The notes below the pieces were generated by a model. It searched no databases. It worked only from the letters and a program-made list of their open reading frames with translations, and was not told the origin of the DNA. Source: Flavobacterium sp. ASW18X (lineage in GTDB: Bacteria > Bacteroidota > Bacteroidia > Flavobacteriales > Flavobacteriaceae). From it: DNA of 64,000 bases. Below, in pieces: positions 46,859 through 54,697 of the stretch; position 1 is the stretch's first letter; every line of letters starts with the position of its first letter. The stretch covers positions 62,001-126,000 of the forward strand of contig NZ_SWKK01000011.1 of NCBI RefSeq assembly GCF_005144745.1, read 5' to 3'. A program made the position numbers and the translations under genes.

Positions 46859-49800
46859 ATGCAGAAACTGAAGATTTACTTTCTCGCAACTCTTTTCGGA
46901 ATCATTTTGGTATTTGGCTGCAAAAACAAAACTGAACAAGGTGCAGATAAATTGCCTAAAAAGGCAACCCCAATATTTTCAAAACTTTCGTCAGATTCGA
47001 CAGGTATCCACTTTGAAAATCAACTTACAGAAACCGATAGCCTCAACTACTTTACCTATCCTTACATTTATATGGGCGGTGGTGTCTCAGCAGGCGATGT
47101 TAACAATGACGGCCTTATCGATTTGTTCTTTACCGGGAATATGGTTGCTAATAAGCTTTATTTGAATAATGGCGATTTGAAATTTACCGATATTACCGAT
47201 AATGCATCTATTGAAGGTGACACCCGTTGGTACACAGGCACAACCATGGCCGATGTAAATGGCGACGGCCTTTTGGACATATACTGCTTGGTAGCCGGTC
47301 AATCAGGCAACAAACAGAACCAACTATTCATTAACAATGGGGATAACACGTTTTCTGAACAAGCTGAAGCCTATGGCTTAAACGATGAAGGAAACAGTGT
47401 TGATGCCACCTTCTTTGATTTTGATAACGATGGTGACCTTGATGTATACGTTGCAAACTACCCTATTACCCCTTTCGAATACAACAGCTTTAATTACAAA
47501 ATGCGCATGGATCGGGTAACCGATACCGAAACCGACAATCTCTACAGAAATGATGGTAATCGCTTTACTAAAATAACAGCATCTTCGGGTGTAAAAGAAT
47601 ATAGTCTTTCACTTAGCGTAACAGCATCGGATATTAATCAAGATGGGTGGACAGACCTTTATATTTCCAATGATTTTAGCACGCCTGATTGCCTATACAT
47701 CAACCAAAAAGACGGTACGTTTAAAAATGAAATTAAGACTGCCACTGCCCATACTTCCTTCTATGGTATGGGGGCTGATATTGCCGATTTCAACAATGAC
47801 GGCTTGCTGGATATTATTCAGATGGACATGGATGCCGCATCTAACCGTAGGTCAAAAGCCAATATGGCCAGTATGAACCCTGAACTGTTTGCCAATATCG
47901 AACGGGTCGGGTTTCAATACCAATACATGCAAAACAGTTTACAGTTGAATACAGGCTACTCAGAGGATGGTGTTCCAAAACTTAAGGATATCTCCCGTTT
48001 GGCGGGAATATCTTCAACAGATTGGAGTTGGGCACCGCTGTTGGCCGATTTTGACAATGACGGTCACAAAGACCTTTTCGTTTCCAATGGAACCCGTAGG
48101 GAAATCAACAACAAAGATTATTTTGAAAGCTTAAAAGGTGAAAAAAAACATGAAGACAGTCTACTTGTAAAAAGTCTGCGTATTCCTTCAGAACCCATTG
48201 ATAATTTTATATTCAAGAATAACGGCGACCTTACTTTTACAAAAAACAATAAGAATTGGGGCATTAATGATAAAGGATTTTCCAATGGGGCCGTTTATGT
48301 AGACCTTGATAATGATGGAGATCTTGAGCTTGTTGTGAACAATATTGACCAAAAAGCCTCAATTTTCAACAATAACAGTTCAAAAACAAACAATTATCTC
48401 GCTTTAGAACTCAACGGGCCTGATGGAAATAAATTGGGTATTGGAGCCAAAATAAAGCTGTACCATAACAATACACATCAATTTCAAGAACTAACATTAA
48501 GTAGGGGTTTTCAATCTTCCGTAGCGCCAAGAATCCATTTTGGATTAGGAAAAGATGAGCAAATTGACAGCCTTTTGGTCATCTGGCCCAATAAGAAAAA
48601 ACAAAAACTGGTAGATGTCAGTGTAAATCAACTTTTAACCGTAGACGTTCTAAATGCAGCGGAAAAATTCTCACCAAAGGAAACCAAACCATCATTATTT
48701 TCAAATGTCGATACTCCTCCTGCGCTTTATAAGCACAAAGAGAATGTTTATGATGACTTTAAAAAAGAAATTCTCCTGCCCCATAAAACCTCACAATTTG
48801 GACCAGGGTTGTCCGTTGGGGATTTAAACGGAGATGGATTGGATGATTTTTATATTGGGGCGGCCAACAAATATCCTGGCGGCTTATTTTATCAAAAACA
48901 AGATGGTTCATTTGAGCAACAAAAATTCAAATTATTATTGGAGGATAGGATGCACGAAGATATCGGGTCCTTAATTTTTGATGCCAATAACGATGGTTAT
49001 AACGACATCTATATCGTGAGTGGAGGTAATGAATTTAAACCCGGGTCACCACTACTTCAAGACCGTTTGTACATCAATCAAGGTGATGGAACTTTTGTGA
49101 AAAATAAAAACGCACTGCCACGTATAACAGAAAGTGGCAGTAGGGTCTATGCCGCAGACTTTGATAAGGATGGTGATTTGGACCTCTTTGTTGGTGGTAG
49201 GTTAATACCGGGCAATTATCCTTATCCATCAAACAGCTACTTATTAGAAAATATAAGTAAGGGCAAAAATGTCAGGTTCGTTAATAGTACACCGAAACTT
49301 GCCCCTGAACTTACTAGAATTGGTTTAGTAACATCAGCGCAATGGGCAGACTTTGACAAAGATGGTTGGCAAGACCTTGCCGTTACCGGTGAGTGGATGG
49401 GTATTAAAGTCTTTAAGAATGCCAAAGGAAATGGCTTTAAAGAAGTTACCAATGACTTAGGGTTGGAAGACACCGTTGGCTGGTGGTTTAGTTTAAAAGC
49501 CGATGATATTGATAATGATGGGGATATTGACCTTGTCGCAGGAAATTTGGGAGAAAACTATAAATACAAAGCCTCCGAAGATGCCACCTTTGATATTTTT
49601 CTAAATGATTTTGATGGTAACAGAACCAATGATATTGTTTTAAGCTATTACAATGATGGAGAACAATATCCGGTGAGAGGGCGCGAATGTAGCTCACAAC
49701 AAATGCCAAACATCAAAAAGAAATTTGAAAACTATGATGCGTTTTCTAAGGCAACATTGATAGATGTTTATGACGAGAAAAAATTGGAAAACAGTATTCA

Positions 49801-50179
49801 TTACACTGTAAAGTCTTTTAAAACCGCCGTTTTTGAAAATGTTGACGGAAAATTTGTTCGAAAAGATTTGCCGCTCCAAGCACAAATGGCGCCTACGAAC
49901 CAAATTTTAGTTTCTGATTTTGATAACGATGGAATAAAAGACCTGTTACTTGCTGGTAACCTTTTCGCCTCTGAGGTTGAAACTCCAAGAGCCGATGCTG
50001 GTTTTGGTTCTTTTTTAAAAGGGTCAAAAAATGTAGCTTTCGATGTCTTGGGTGCATCACAAACCGGTTTGTTTGTTGATGGTGACGTCAAAGACTTGGC
50101 CATGATAACCATTATGGGGAAGAACTATATTCTTGTTGCCAACAACAATGATTTCTTGGACTTTGTTGAAATTCTTTGA
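46859..50179 (+). CDS. FG-GAP/VCBS repeat and ASPIC/UnbV domain surface lipoprotein
   Basis: The 1106-residue lipoprotein (lipobox VFGC, Cys21) starts at ATG 46859, preceded by AAGGA; a TTG two codons upstream is less likely. It contains many FG-GAP/VCBS calcium-binding blades of the type DxNxDGxxD (DVNNDGLIDLFF, DFDNDGHKDLFV, DFDKDGDLDLFV), forming one or two beta-propellers. An ASPIC/UnbV domain lies at about 500-600 (NYLALELNGPDGNKLGIGAKI ... VIWPNKKKQKL). Such proteins are often encoded after SusC/SusD in marine flavobacteria and may serve as accessory glycan-binding lipoproteins. Enzymatic activity is not evident. The gap to the SusD-like gene is 107 bp. Confidence 0.85.
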   Translation: MQKLKIYFLATLFGIILVFGCKNKTEQGADKLPKKATPIFSKLSSDSTGIHFENQLTETDSLNYFTYPYIYMGGGVSAGDVNNDGLIDLFFTGNMVANKLYLNNGDLKFTDITDNASIEGDTRWYTGTTMADVNGDGLLDIYCLVAGQSGNKQNQLFINNGDNTFSEQAEAYGLNDEGNSVDATFFDFDNDGDLDVYVANYPITPFEYNSFNYKMRMDRVTDTETDNLYRNDGNRFTKITASSGVKEYSLSLSVTASDINQDGWTDLYISNDFSTPDCLYINQKDGTFKNEIKTATAHTSFYGMGADIADFNNDGLLDIIQMDMDAASNRRSKANMASMNPELFANIERVGFQYQYMQNSLQLNTGYSEDGVPKLKDISRLAGISSTDWSWAPLLADFDNDGHKDLFVSNGTRREINNKDYFESLKGEKKHEDSLLVKSLRIPSEPIDNFIFKNNGDLTFTKNNKNWGINDKGFSNGAVYVDLDNDGDLELVVNNIDQKASIFNNNSSKTNNYLALELNGPDGNKLGIGAKIKLYHNNTHQFQELTLSRGFQSSVAPRIHFGLGKDEQIDSLLVIWPNKKKQKLVDVSVNQLLTVDVLNAAEKFSPKETKPSLFSNVDTPPALYKHKENVYDDFKKEILLPHKTSQFGPGLSVGDLNGDGLDDFYIGAANKYPGGLFYQKQDGSFEQQKFKLLLEDRMHEDIGSLIFDANNDGYNDIYIVSGGNEFKPGSPLLQDRLYINQGDGTFVKNKNALPRITESGSRVYAADFDKDGDLDLFVGGRLIPGNYPYPSNSYLLENISKGKNVRFVNSTPKLAPELTRIGLVTSAQWADFDKDGWQDLAVTGEWMGIKVFKNAKGNGFKEVTNDLGLEDTVGWWFSLKADDIDNDGDIDLVAGNLGENYKYKASEDATFDIFLNDFDGNRTNDIVLSYYNDGEQYPVRGRECSSQQMPNIKKKFENYDAFSKATLIDVYDEKKLENSIHYTVKSFKTAVFENVDGKFVRKDLPLQAQMAPTNQILVSDFDNDGIKDLLLAGNLFASEVETPRADAGFGSFLKGSKNVAFDVLGASQTGLFVDGDVKDLAMITIMGKNYILVANNNDFLDFVEIL

Positions 50180-50442
50180 CTAAAGTAGAGATCTAATTGA
50201 AAAGCACGGGTTTTAAGATTTCTCTGCTGCAATTCTAACGGGTCGCTAAGTGACCAAGCTCGAAATGACACTATTTTACCGATTGATTTTGAAAACAAAA
50301 GCACCGAATATATAGAACTTACATTACTAACTTTTAATCGACTTGCACAATCTCAATAAAAAAAGGGATGCCTAAGTAAAGTATACTCAGGCTTCCCTTT
50401 TGAACTATACAACTGTTAAAACAGTTGAAAAAAAGTTAGAAT
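50180..50442. repeat. Intergenic region with degenerate flavobacterial interspersed repeat and terminator
   Basis: AAGATTTCTC (50215-50224) and GCTCGAAATGACACTA (50258-50273) are the two ends of the repeat seen intact near 54572, separated here by 33 bp that include the inverted repeat GGTC...GACC (50241-50255). The terminator hairpin at 50361-50401 also lies in this gap. Confidence 0.6.
50361..50401 (-). terminator. Terminator hairpin between convergent FG-GAP and GH5 genes
   Basis: An 18-bp stem with two mismatches (AAAAGGGATGCCTAAGTA pairing with TACTCAGGCTTCCCTTTT) and a 5-nt loop has a T run on the minus strand. It terminates the GH5 transcript and may also stop plus-strand transcription from the FG-GAP gene. 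Confidence 0.85.
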
Positions 50443-51693
50443 TTATTCGTTCGCTCGAATCAAGATATCCGCAATGTTATCAAAAGTAAAGGTCATATTA
50501 TCTCGATCAAATATGGCCAATCCGTCCCTGTTCGCACTGGTGTCCCCATTGTCCCACCAAATACTTGCAAAGCCCCGTTCTGCTGCTAGTTGCGAATAGT
50601 ATTCTGCATGAGCTAAACGGTCTTCAATATTATTTTGATTAGCAGAACTCCATTCACCTAAGACCACAGCCATGCCCCTGTCTGAAAACCTAGTCTTGAT
50701 TCGGTTCATTTCTGCCAATAAATCTGCTCTATCTTGACTTGATCCCCATGTAGTATCCGTACCTTCTAAAGTAAAAGGGAATGGAAAGTAAGAATGTAAT
50801 GAAACCATTGTATTTGGGTCATTATTAGGAATAATAAGGGCATCCATGGCAACTGGCACCGTACTGGCCGCATAGGTAGAGATCATAATTTTTCTAGTCT
50901 CGTTATTGCCACCTGTCGCCCTTATGGCATCAAGACTTACTTGATGGTAAGCATTTACCATGTCTCTACCTTCAACTGTTCCTCCTGACCATTCTTCAGG
51001 GGTGTTTTCGTGACGAGGTTCGTTCAAGGTTTCAAAAATCACGTAATCACTGTAATCTCTAAACCTCACTGCAATCTGCGTCCATAATTTCGCAAGACGG
51101 TCTTTAACTCCATCACTTTCGGCTTGAGTTGGAATAATCCAAGGATCATCATGATGCACATTTACAATAACATACATATCATTCGCCCTTGCATAATTTA
51201 CAACTTCTTCAACCCTATCCAGCCAAGCAATCTCAACTGCATAGTTTGGAGCATCACCTTGGTGAAAACGCCATGTTACGGGCAACCTTAAGGTTGTAAA
51301 ACCACGATTGGCAACTGCGTCAACCATCTCTTTAGTAATTCTAGGATTTCCCCAGAATGTTTCGTCTGGCCCCTCAGCATCAAGGCTATTTCCTAAATTC
51401 CAACCCGTCTTCATTTCCGCAGCGAACTGGATAGGTGTTAAACCTCGCATTACGCCATTATCAAAATCACTTCCGTCGCTTTCAAGGTCATCACCATAAA
51501 CAGTAACATCTACTTCTTGAGAAGTGTTGTCGCTATTATCATTGCTGTTGTCACTATTACTACCACCATCATTTGTATTGTCAACAGGTTCTTCTGTAGA
51601 CTCCATATTGGGTACTGTGACTACCTCAACCGAATCTGAACTGCATGAAAAGAAAAAGACTACGGATAGTGCTACTACGATATAATTCCTCAT
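50443..51693 (-). CDS. GH5 endo-glycanase lipoprotein (GH5_4-like)
   Basis: The 416-residue lipoprotein (lipobox FFSC, Cys17) has a long Asn/Ser/Asp-rich linker (about 25-75), then a GH5 barrel. GWNLGNSLDAEG, FWGNPRITKEMVDAV and TLRLPVTWRFHQG are typical of subfamily GH5_4. The acid/base is Glu225 in ETLNEPRHEN and the nucleophile Glu347 in VVLGEWSS. GH5_4 enzymes act on beta-1,4-glucan, xyloglucan or xylan. The linker and lipid anchor suggest it works at the cell surface. Its promoter carries the TGCAACAT direct repeat found before HTCS and SusC, so it probably belongs to the HTCS regulon although it is convergent with the SusCD operon. Confidence 0.9.
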   Translation of the reverse strand: MRNYIVVALSVVFFFSCSSDSVEVVTVPNMESTEEPVDNTNDGGSNSDNSNDNSDNTSQEVDVTVYGDDLESDGSDFDNGVMRGLTPIQFAAEMKTGWNLGNSLDAEGPDETFWGNPRITKEMVDAVANRGFTTLRLPVTWRFHQGDAPNYAVEIAWLDRVEEVVNYARANDMYVIVNVHHDDPWIIPTQAESDGVKDRLAKLWTQIAVRFRDYSDYVIFETLNEPRHENTPEEWSGGTVEGRDMVNAYHQVSLDAIRATGGNNETRKIMISTYAASTVPVAMDALIIPNNDPNTMVSLHSYFPFPFTLEGTDTTWGSSQDRADLLAEMNRIKTRFSDRGMAVVLGEWSSANQNNIEDRLAHAEYYSQLAAERGFASIWWDNGDTSANRDGLAIFDRDNMTFTFDNIADILIRANE

Positions 51694-51746
51694 AAAACCA
51701 ATTTTTATGTAAAAATAGTTTCTGCGGAAATGACTTTAAATCAGAA

Positions 51747-51775
51747 ATGATGTAAATGGTAGAAGAAATGTTGCA
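51747..51775 (-). promoter_or_regulatory. GH5 promoter element: 21-bp-spaced direct repeat
   Basis: On the minus strand TGCAACAT (51775-51768) and TACATCAT (51754-51747) start 21 bp apart, 54 bp upstream of the GH5 ATG. A TA-rich box TATTTTTA follows about 37 bp after the second repeat start, similar to the spacing before SusC. Confidence 0.55.
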
Positions 51776-51823
51776 TCGCTCCAATAGAGGTGTAGAATAC
51801 CCTTACACTTCATCAATAAGAAA

Positions 51824-54373
51824 CTACCTTTCCTGCTTTATTTTACCTATGTTAAAATCACCTTCTACTATGGGAGTTTCAGTATTAAAATCGATATAGA
51901 CCTTATTGAATCTATCGGTTTTACTCTCAACTAAAAAAGATTTAATTTTGAGACGCTTTCCATTTCCGATATAAATGTCTTTTAACACATTGTTTCCATC
52001 AAAAGTGATGATAGCAAAATGCCCCTGAAACTCAATAGCGTGTTCTCTTAGGGAAAGCGTACCGTTTTCAAAAGGCATTAGATGATACTGTACCAAGATT
52101 TTATAGTCAATCTTACTTGTCACTTTTACCCCCTGAAATAGTCCGTTTTGTTCCAACTTTTCTACTGATAGCACTGAGCCATTGTTCGCTGATTCGGCAA
52201 AGGGTTCATAAACGCCCACAAAGGGTTTGGTATGTGCCTCACCTTGTTGACGTACGACCAGTGTTGGTGTAGGTAATTTATCATAAGGTTCTGGTGCTTC
52301 AAATGTTTTGGGAGCCATCACTTTGGTATAGGTTCTACCCTCAAAACCGGGCATAAAGACCTTCATATATCGGTTTTTGTCTTTAAACCGTTCTGCTTTA
52401 AAAAGAAGTTCAACATCTTCTGAATACCTTTCGGAAGTTTCAACATCTTTAAAAAAGTGCCATCCAGGATTCCGATATTTTCTGTTTCGCCTCCATTCTG
52501 CATTCGCATTTGCCATGAATCGATTGGCATCCAGATTTAAAACAAGGTCTTCATTTAAAAAAGTAAGGGACTCGCCCAAATTATGGTAGAGGTAATCATG
52601 GTATTCAATGGGTAGTTTAGATTTCGAACGAAAAACATCCAAATAGTAGCCTGTTGTTGGCGATGTACGAACCAAGGCCATAGTACGTTGTTGCTCGGCT
52701 TCTGCTTTTGTACCTCCACCATCATAAAAATTGGTTGTGGTAAAGGAATAATTGGGGGATACTGCTTTTTGTTTAGGCATTGGTTCCATGCATTCCAAGG
52801 TAACCGTATCCATTCCTAAGTTTACCCATTCGCCCTCACCTTGTGATGCCCCGTTTACGATGACCGTATTGTGGGCCGCGAAAATTCGGGAGTAGTTCTC
52901 ATGGATATTTTGGGCATACTTTCCTCTACCATTATCTACTCCCATTACCCTACCCTCTCCATATAGTTCCATGTACATTCCAGAGGCATGACCGTGCACC
53001 ATAGAAGCACCACCAACAAAGCACATTAACCCATCATCAGGATTACCCGTACTACTCAAATTTCGTTGCAGAAAAATTCCAGCATGGGGCTGTTCGTCGG
53101 TTCGGGGCAGTTCAATAGTGGTTTCCTTTTGTTCAAAGTCATCATGGTACCACATCAATGCTTCTAACCCTTCTCTTTGATATTCTCCCTTGGCCATTGC
53201 GCTGCCCAATAAGTTGCTGAACTGCTTTTCTAATTTGGGTACGCTATCAATTTTACCCAGCTTATAAGCTAACTCATAGGCATCATAAGGTGTTTTGTAC
53301 TTGCGATGGCCGTCGCCCCAAAGTATGAGTTCTCCGTTCGGATTTACCAAATAGTCCAAGCGCTGAATAGCCCAGGGAATATTTGGGTAAGTGCGGCCCA
53401 ATTGTAAAGAGGGGTCATATTTGGTCAATACGTACATCAATTTCGTAGAGCGCTCAGCAACATCATTCGTATACTGCGAAGATTCTGGCCAGATATCCCC
53501 TTCATTTTTATAAAATTCAGCCACTTTAGCAAGCGCATCTTGATTGGAGGTATTCTTGGTTAAATAATACTCCAAATACATATTCCTCTCCTGAATATCT
53601 TCTAAAGCCAGCGCATTGTATACCAAACAATTGGATTCCAATACTGGATGATTTGAATTGATCATACCATTATCTACAACCAATCTTGCATAAGTTCGGA
53701 AAACCTCTTGGGCTTTCGCCATAGGAAAATCAACATCAGACTGGCGTGCCACATCATAAGGTTTACCACCTTTTGCAATAAAAGGGGCAACAAAATCGTA
53801 GACAATAGGATACTTTTCACCTATAAGTCTGGATTCCCTCAGAATATCATCAGGACAAAGCCACCCCCCGCGGGGTCTCCAATCTGAGGGTTGCAGCTGT
53901 ACAATGCCCATTACGGCCGTGTAAAGAATATCAGTAGCGTATTGGGCATAGGTCTCATCGTTCGTTAAATAACAGAGAAACCCAGCCTCTTTGGCCGATT
54001 GCAAGTAGTCCGACAACTTGTAAAAATTCGCCATCTCTTCATCACTCGCATTATCCAAATTTTCATGTTTGCCCTTTTTGCCTGTAGTCGTGTAAGTTAG
54101 GGGAGGAATACTATTGGTTTTCGCTTGACTCCAATCCAACGTTAAATTTCTAAGAAATTTGTCTCGGTTTTCTTGATAAAATACCAAAGTGCTATCAACC
54201 CTTTGTTTAACTTCCTCATAAGATGATTTCGCCCATGCTTTGGTCTCTATTTTGTTCAGGATGATGTGGTGGTCGTCAGCATCCACCCAAATAAATGGAC
54301 GATTTTTTGTTTGCCCATGAGTATTTAAAAAGGCAAAGACAAGAAGGCAATAGAGAAAACCCTTTTTTCTCAT
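51824..54373 (-). CDS. Heparinase II/III-family polysaccharide lyase, candidate ulvan lyase (PL40-like)
   Basis: The 849-residue secreted protein (signal peptide ending NTHGQ) has an N-terminal helical toroid (about 30-410, with NHPVLESNCLVYNALALEDI and DIWPESSQY). A C-terminal beta-sandwich (about 430-849) includes MVHGHASGMYMELYGEGRVMGVDNGRGKY and IFAAHNTVIVNG, motifs of the heparinase II/III-like fold with active-site His and Tyr residues. PL40 ulvan lyases share this fold and large size, and rhamnose/sulfate genes lie next to it, so ulvan is the favoured substrate. Alginate or glycosaminoglycan-like polymers are alternatives. It is downstream of the sulfatase-GH78 fusion gene but separated from it by 324 bp with a repeat. 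Confidence 0.82.
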   Translation of the reverse strand: MRKKGFLYCLLVFAFLNTHGQTKNRPFIWVDADDHHIILNKIETKAWAKSSYEEVKQRVDSTLVFYQENRDKFLRNLTLDWSQAKTNSIPPLTYTTTGKKGKHENLDNASDEEMANFYKLSDYLQSAKEAGFLCYLTNDETYAQYATDILYTAVMGIVQLQPSDWRPRGGWLCPDDILRESRLIGEKYPIVYDFVAPFIAKGGKPYDVARQSDVDFPMAKAQEVFRTYARLVVDNGMINSNHPVLESNCLVYNALALEDIQERNMYLEYYLTKNTSNQDALAKVAEFYKNEGDIWPESSQYTNDVAERSTKLMYVLTKYDPSLQLGRTYPNIPWAIQRLDYLVNPNGELILWGDGHRKYKTPYDAYELAYKLGKIDSVPKLEKQFSNLLGSAMAKGEYQREGLEALMWYHDDFEQKETTIELPRTDEQPHAGIFLQRNLSSTGNPDDGLMCFVGGASMVHGHASGMYMELYGEGRVMGVDNGRGKYAQNIHENYSRIFAAHNTVIVNGASQGEGEWVNLGMDTVTLECMEPMPKQKAVSPNYSFTTTNFYDGGGTKAEAEQQRTMALVRTSPTTGYYLDVFRSKSKLPIEYHDYLYHNLGESLTFLNEDLVLNLDANRFMANANAEWRRNRKYRNPGWHFFKDVETSERYSEDVELLFKAERFKDKNRYMKVFMPGFEGRTYTKVMAPKTFEAPEPYDKLPTPTLVVRQQGEAHTKPFVGVYEPFAESANNGSVLSVEKLEQNGLFQGVKVTSKIDYKILVQYHLMPFENGTLSLREHAIEFQGHFAIITFDGNNVLKDIYIGNGKRLKIKSFLVESKTDRFNKVYIDFNTETPIVEGDFNIGKIKQER

Positions 54374-54697
54374 AATCTAATCGGTATTTGATTAATCAAA
54401 ACCACTCAAGTTTTGTATTTCTGTTCGTAGTTCTCCAAGCCTTATTGGACTTATGATTTCTATAATTTCAATTGATTTGGCTAAAAATTAATTTATATGC
54501 TATTGTCTTTCAGCCCCATCGATTTCTTTTCAGGTGAGCATAATCCAAAACGTATTGAAGATACAGTATTTGAGATTTCTCGACTACGCTCGAAATGACA
54601 CTACCCTTATAATTTCGTCAGGGCGATTAACAAGCGAAGGGAAATCTTATTATTTTGAGATTCCCCTTTGTGACTCATTTGGAACAACAAGCTAATC
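54374..54697. repeat. Intergenic region with palindrome and flavobacterial interspersed repeat
   Basis: A perfect 14-bp palindrome TTTGATTAATCAAA (54387-54400) lies 14 bp before the lyase ATG and may be an operator. GAGATTTCTCGACTACGCTC begins at 54572 and continues as GAAATGACACT to 54602, an intact copy of the interspersed repeat; a partial inverted segment follows to about 54680. Confidence 0.65.
54637..54668 (-). terminator. Possible terminator hairpin after the sulfatase-GH78 gene
   Basis: AAGGGAAATCT (54637-54647) pairs with AGATTCCCCTT (54658-54668) with one mismatch and a 10-nt loop. No strong T run follows on the minus strand. It is part of the repeat block, so its role as a terminator is uncertain. 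Confidence 0.4.
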
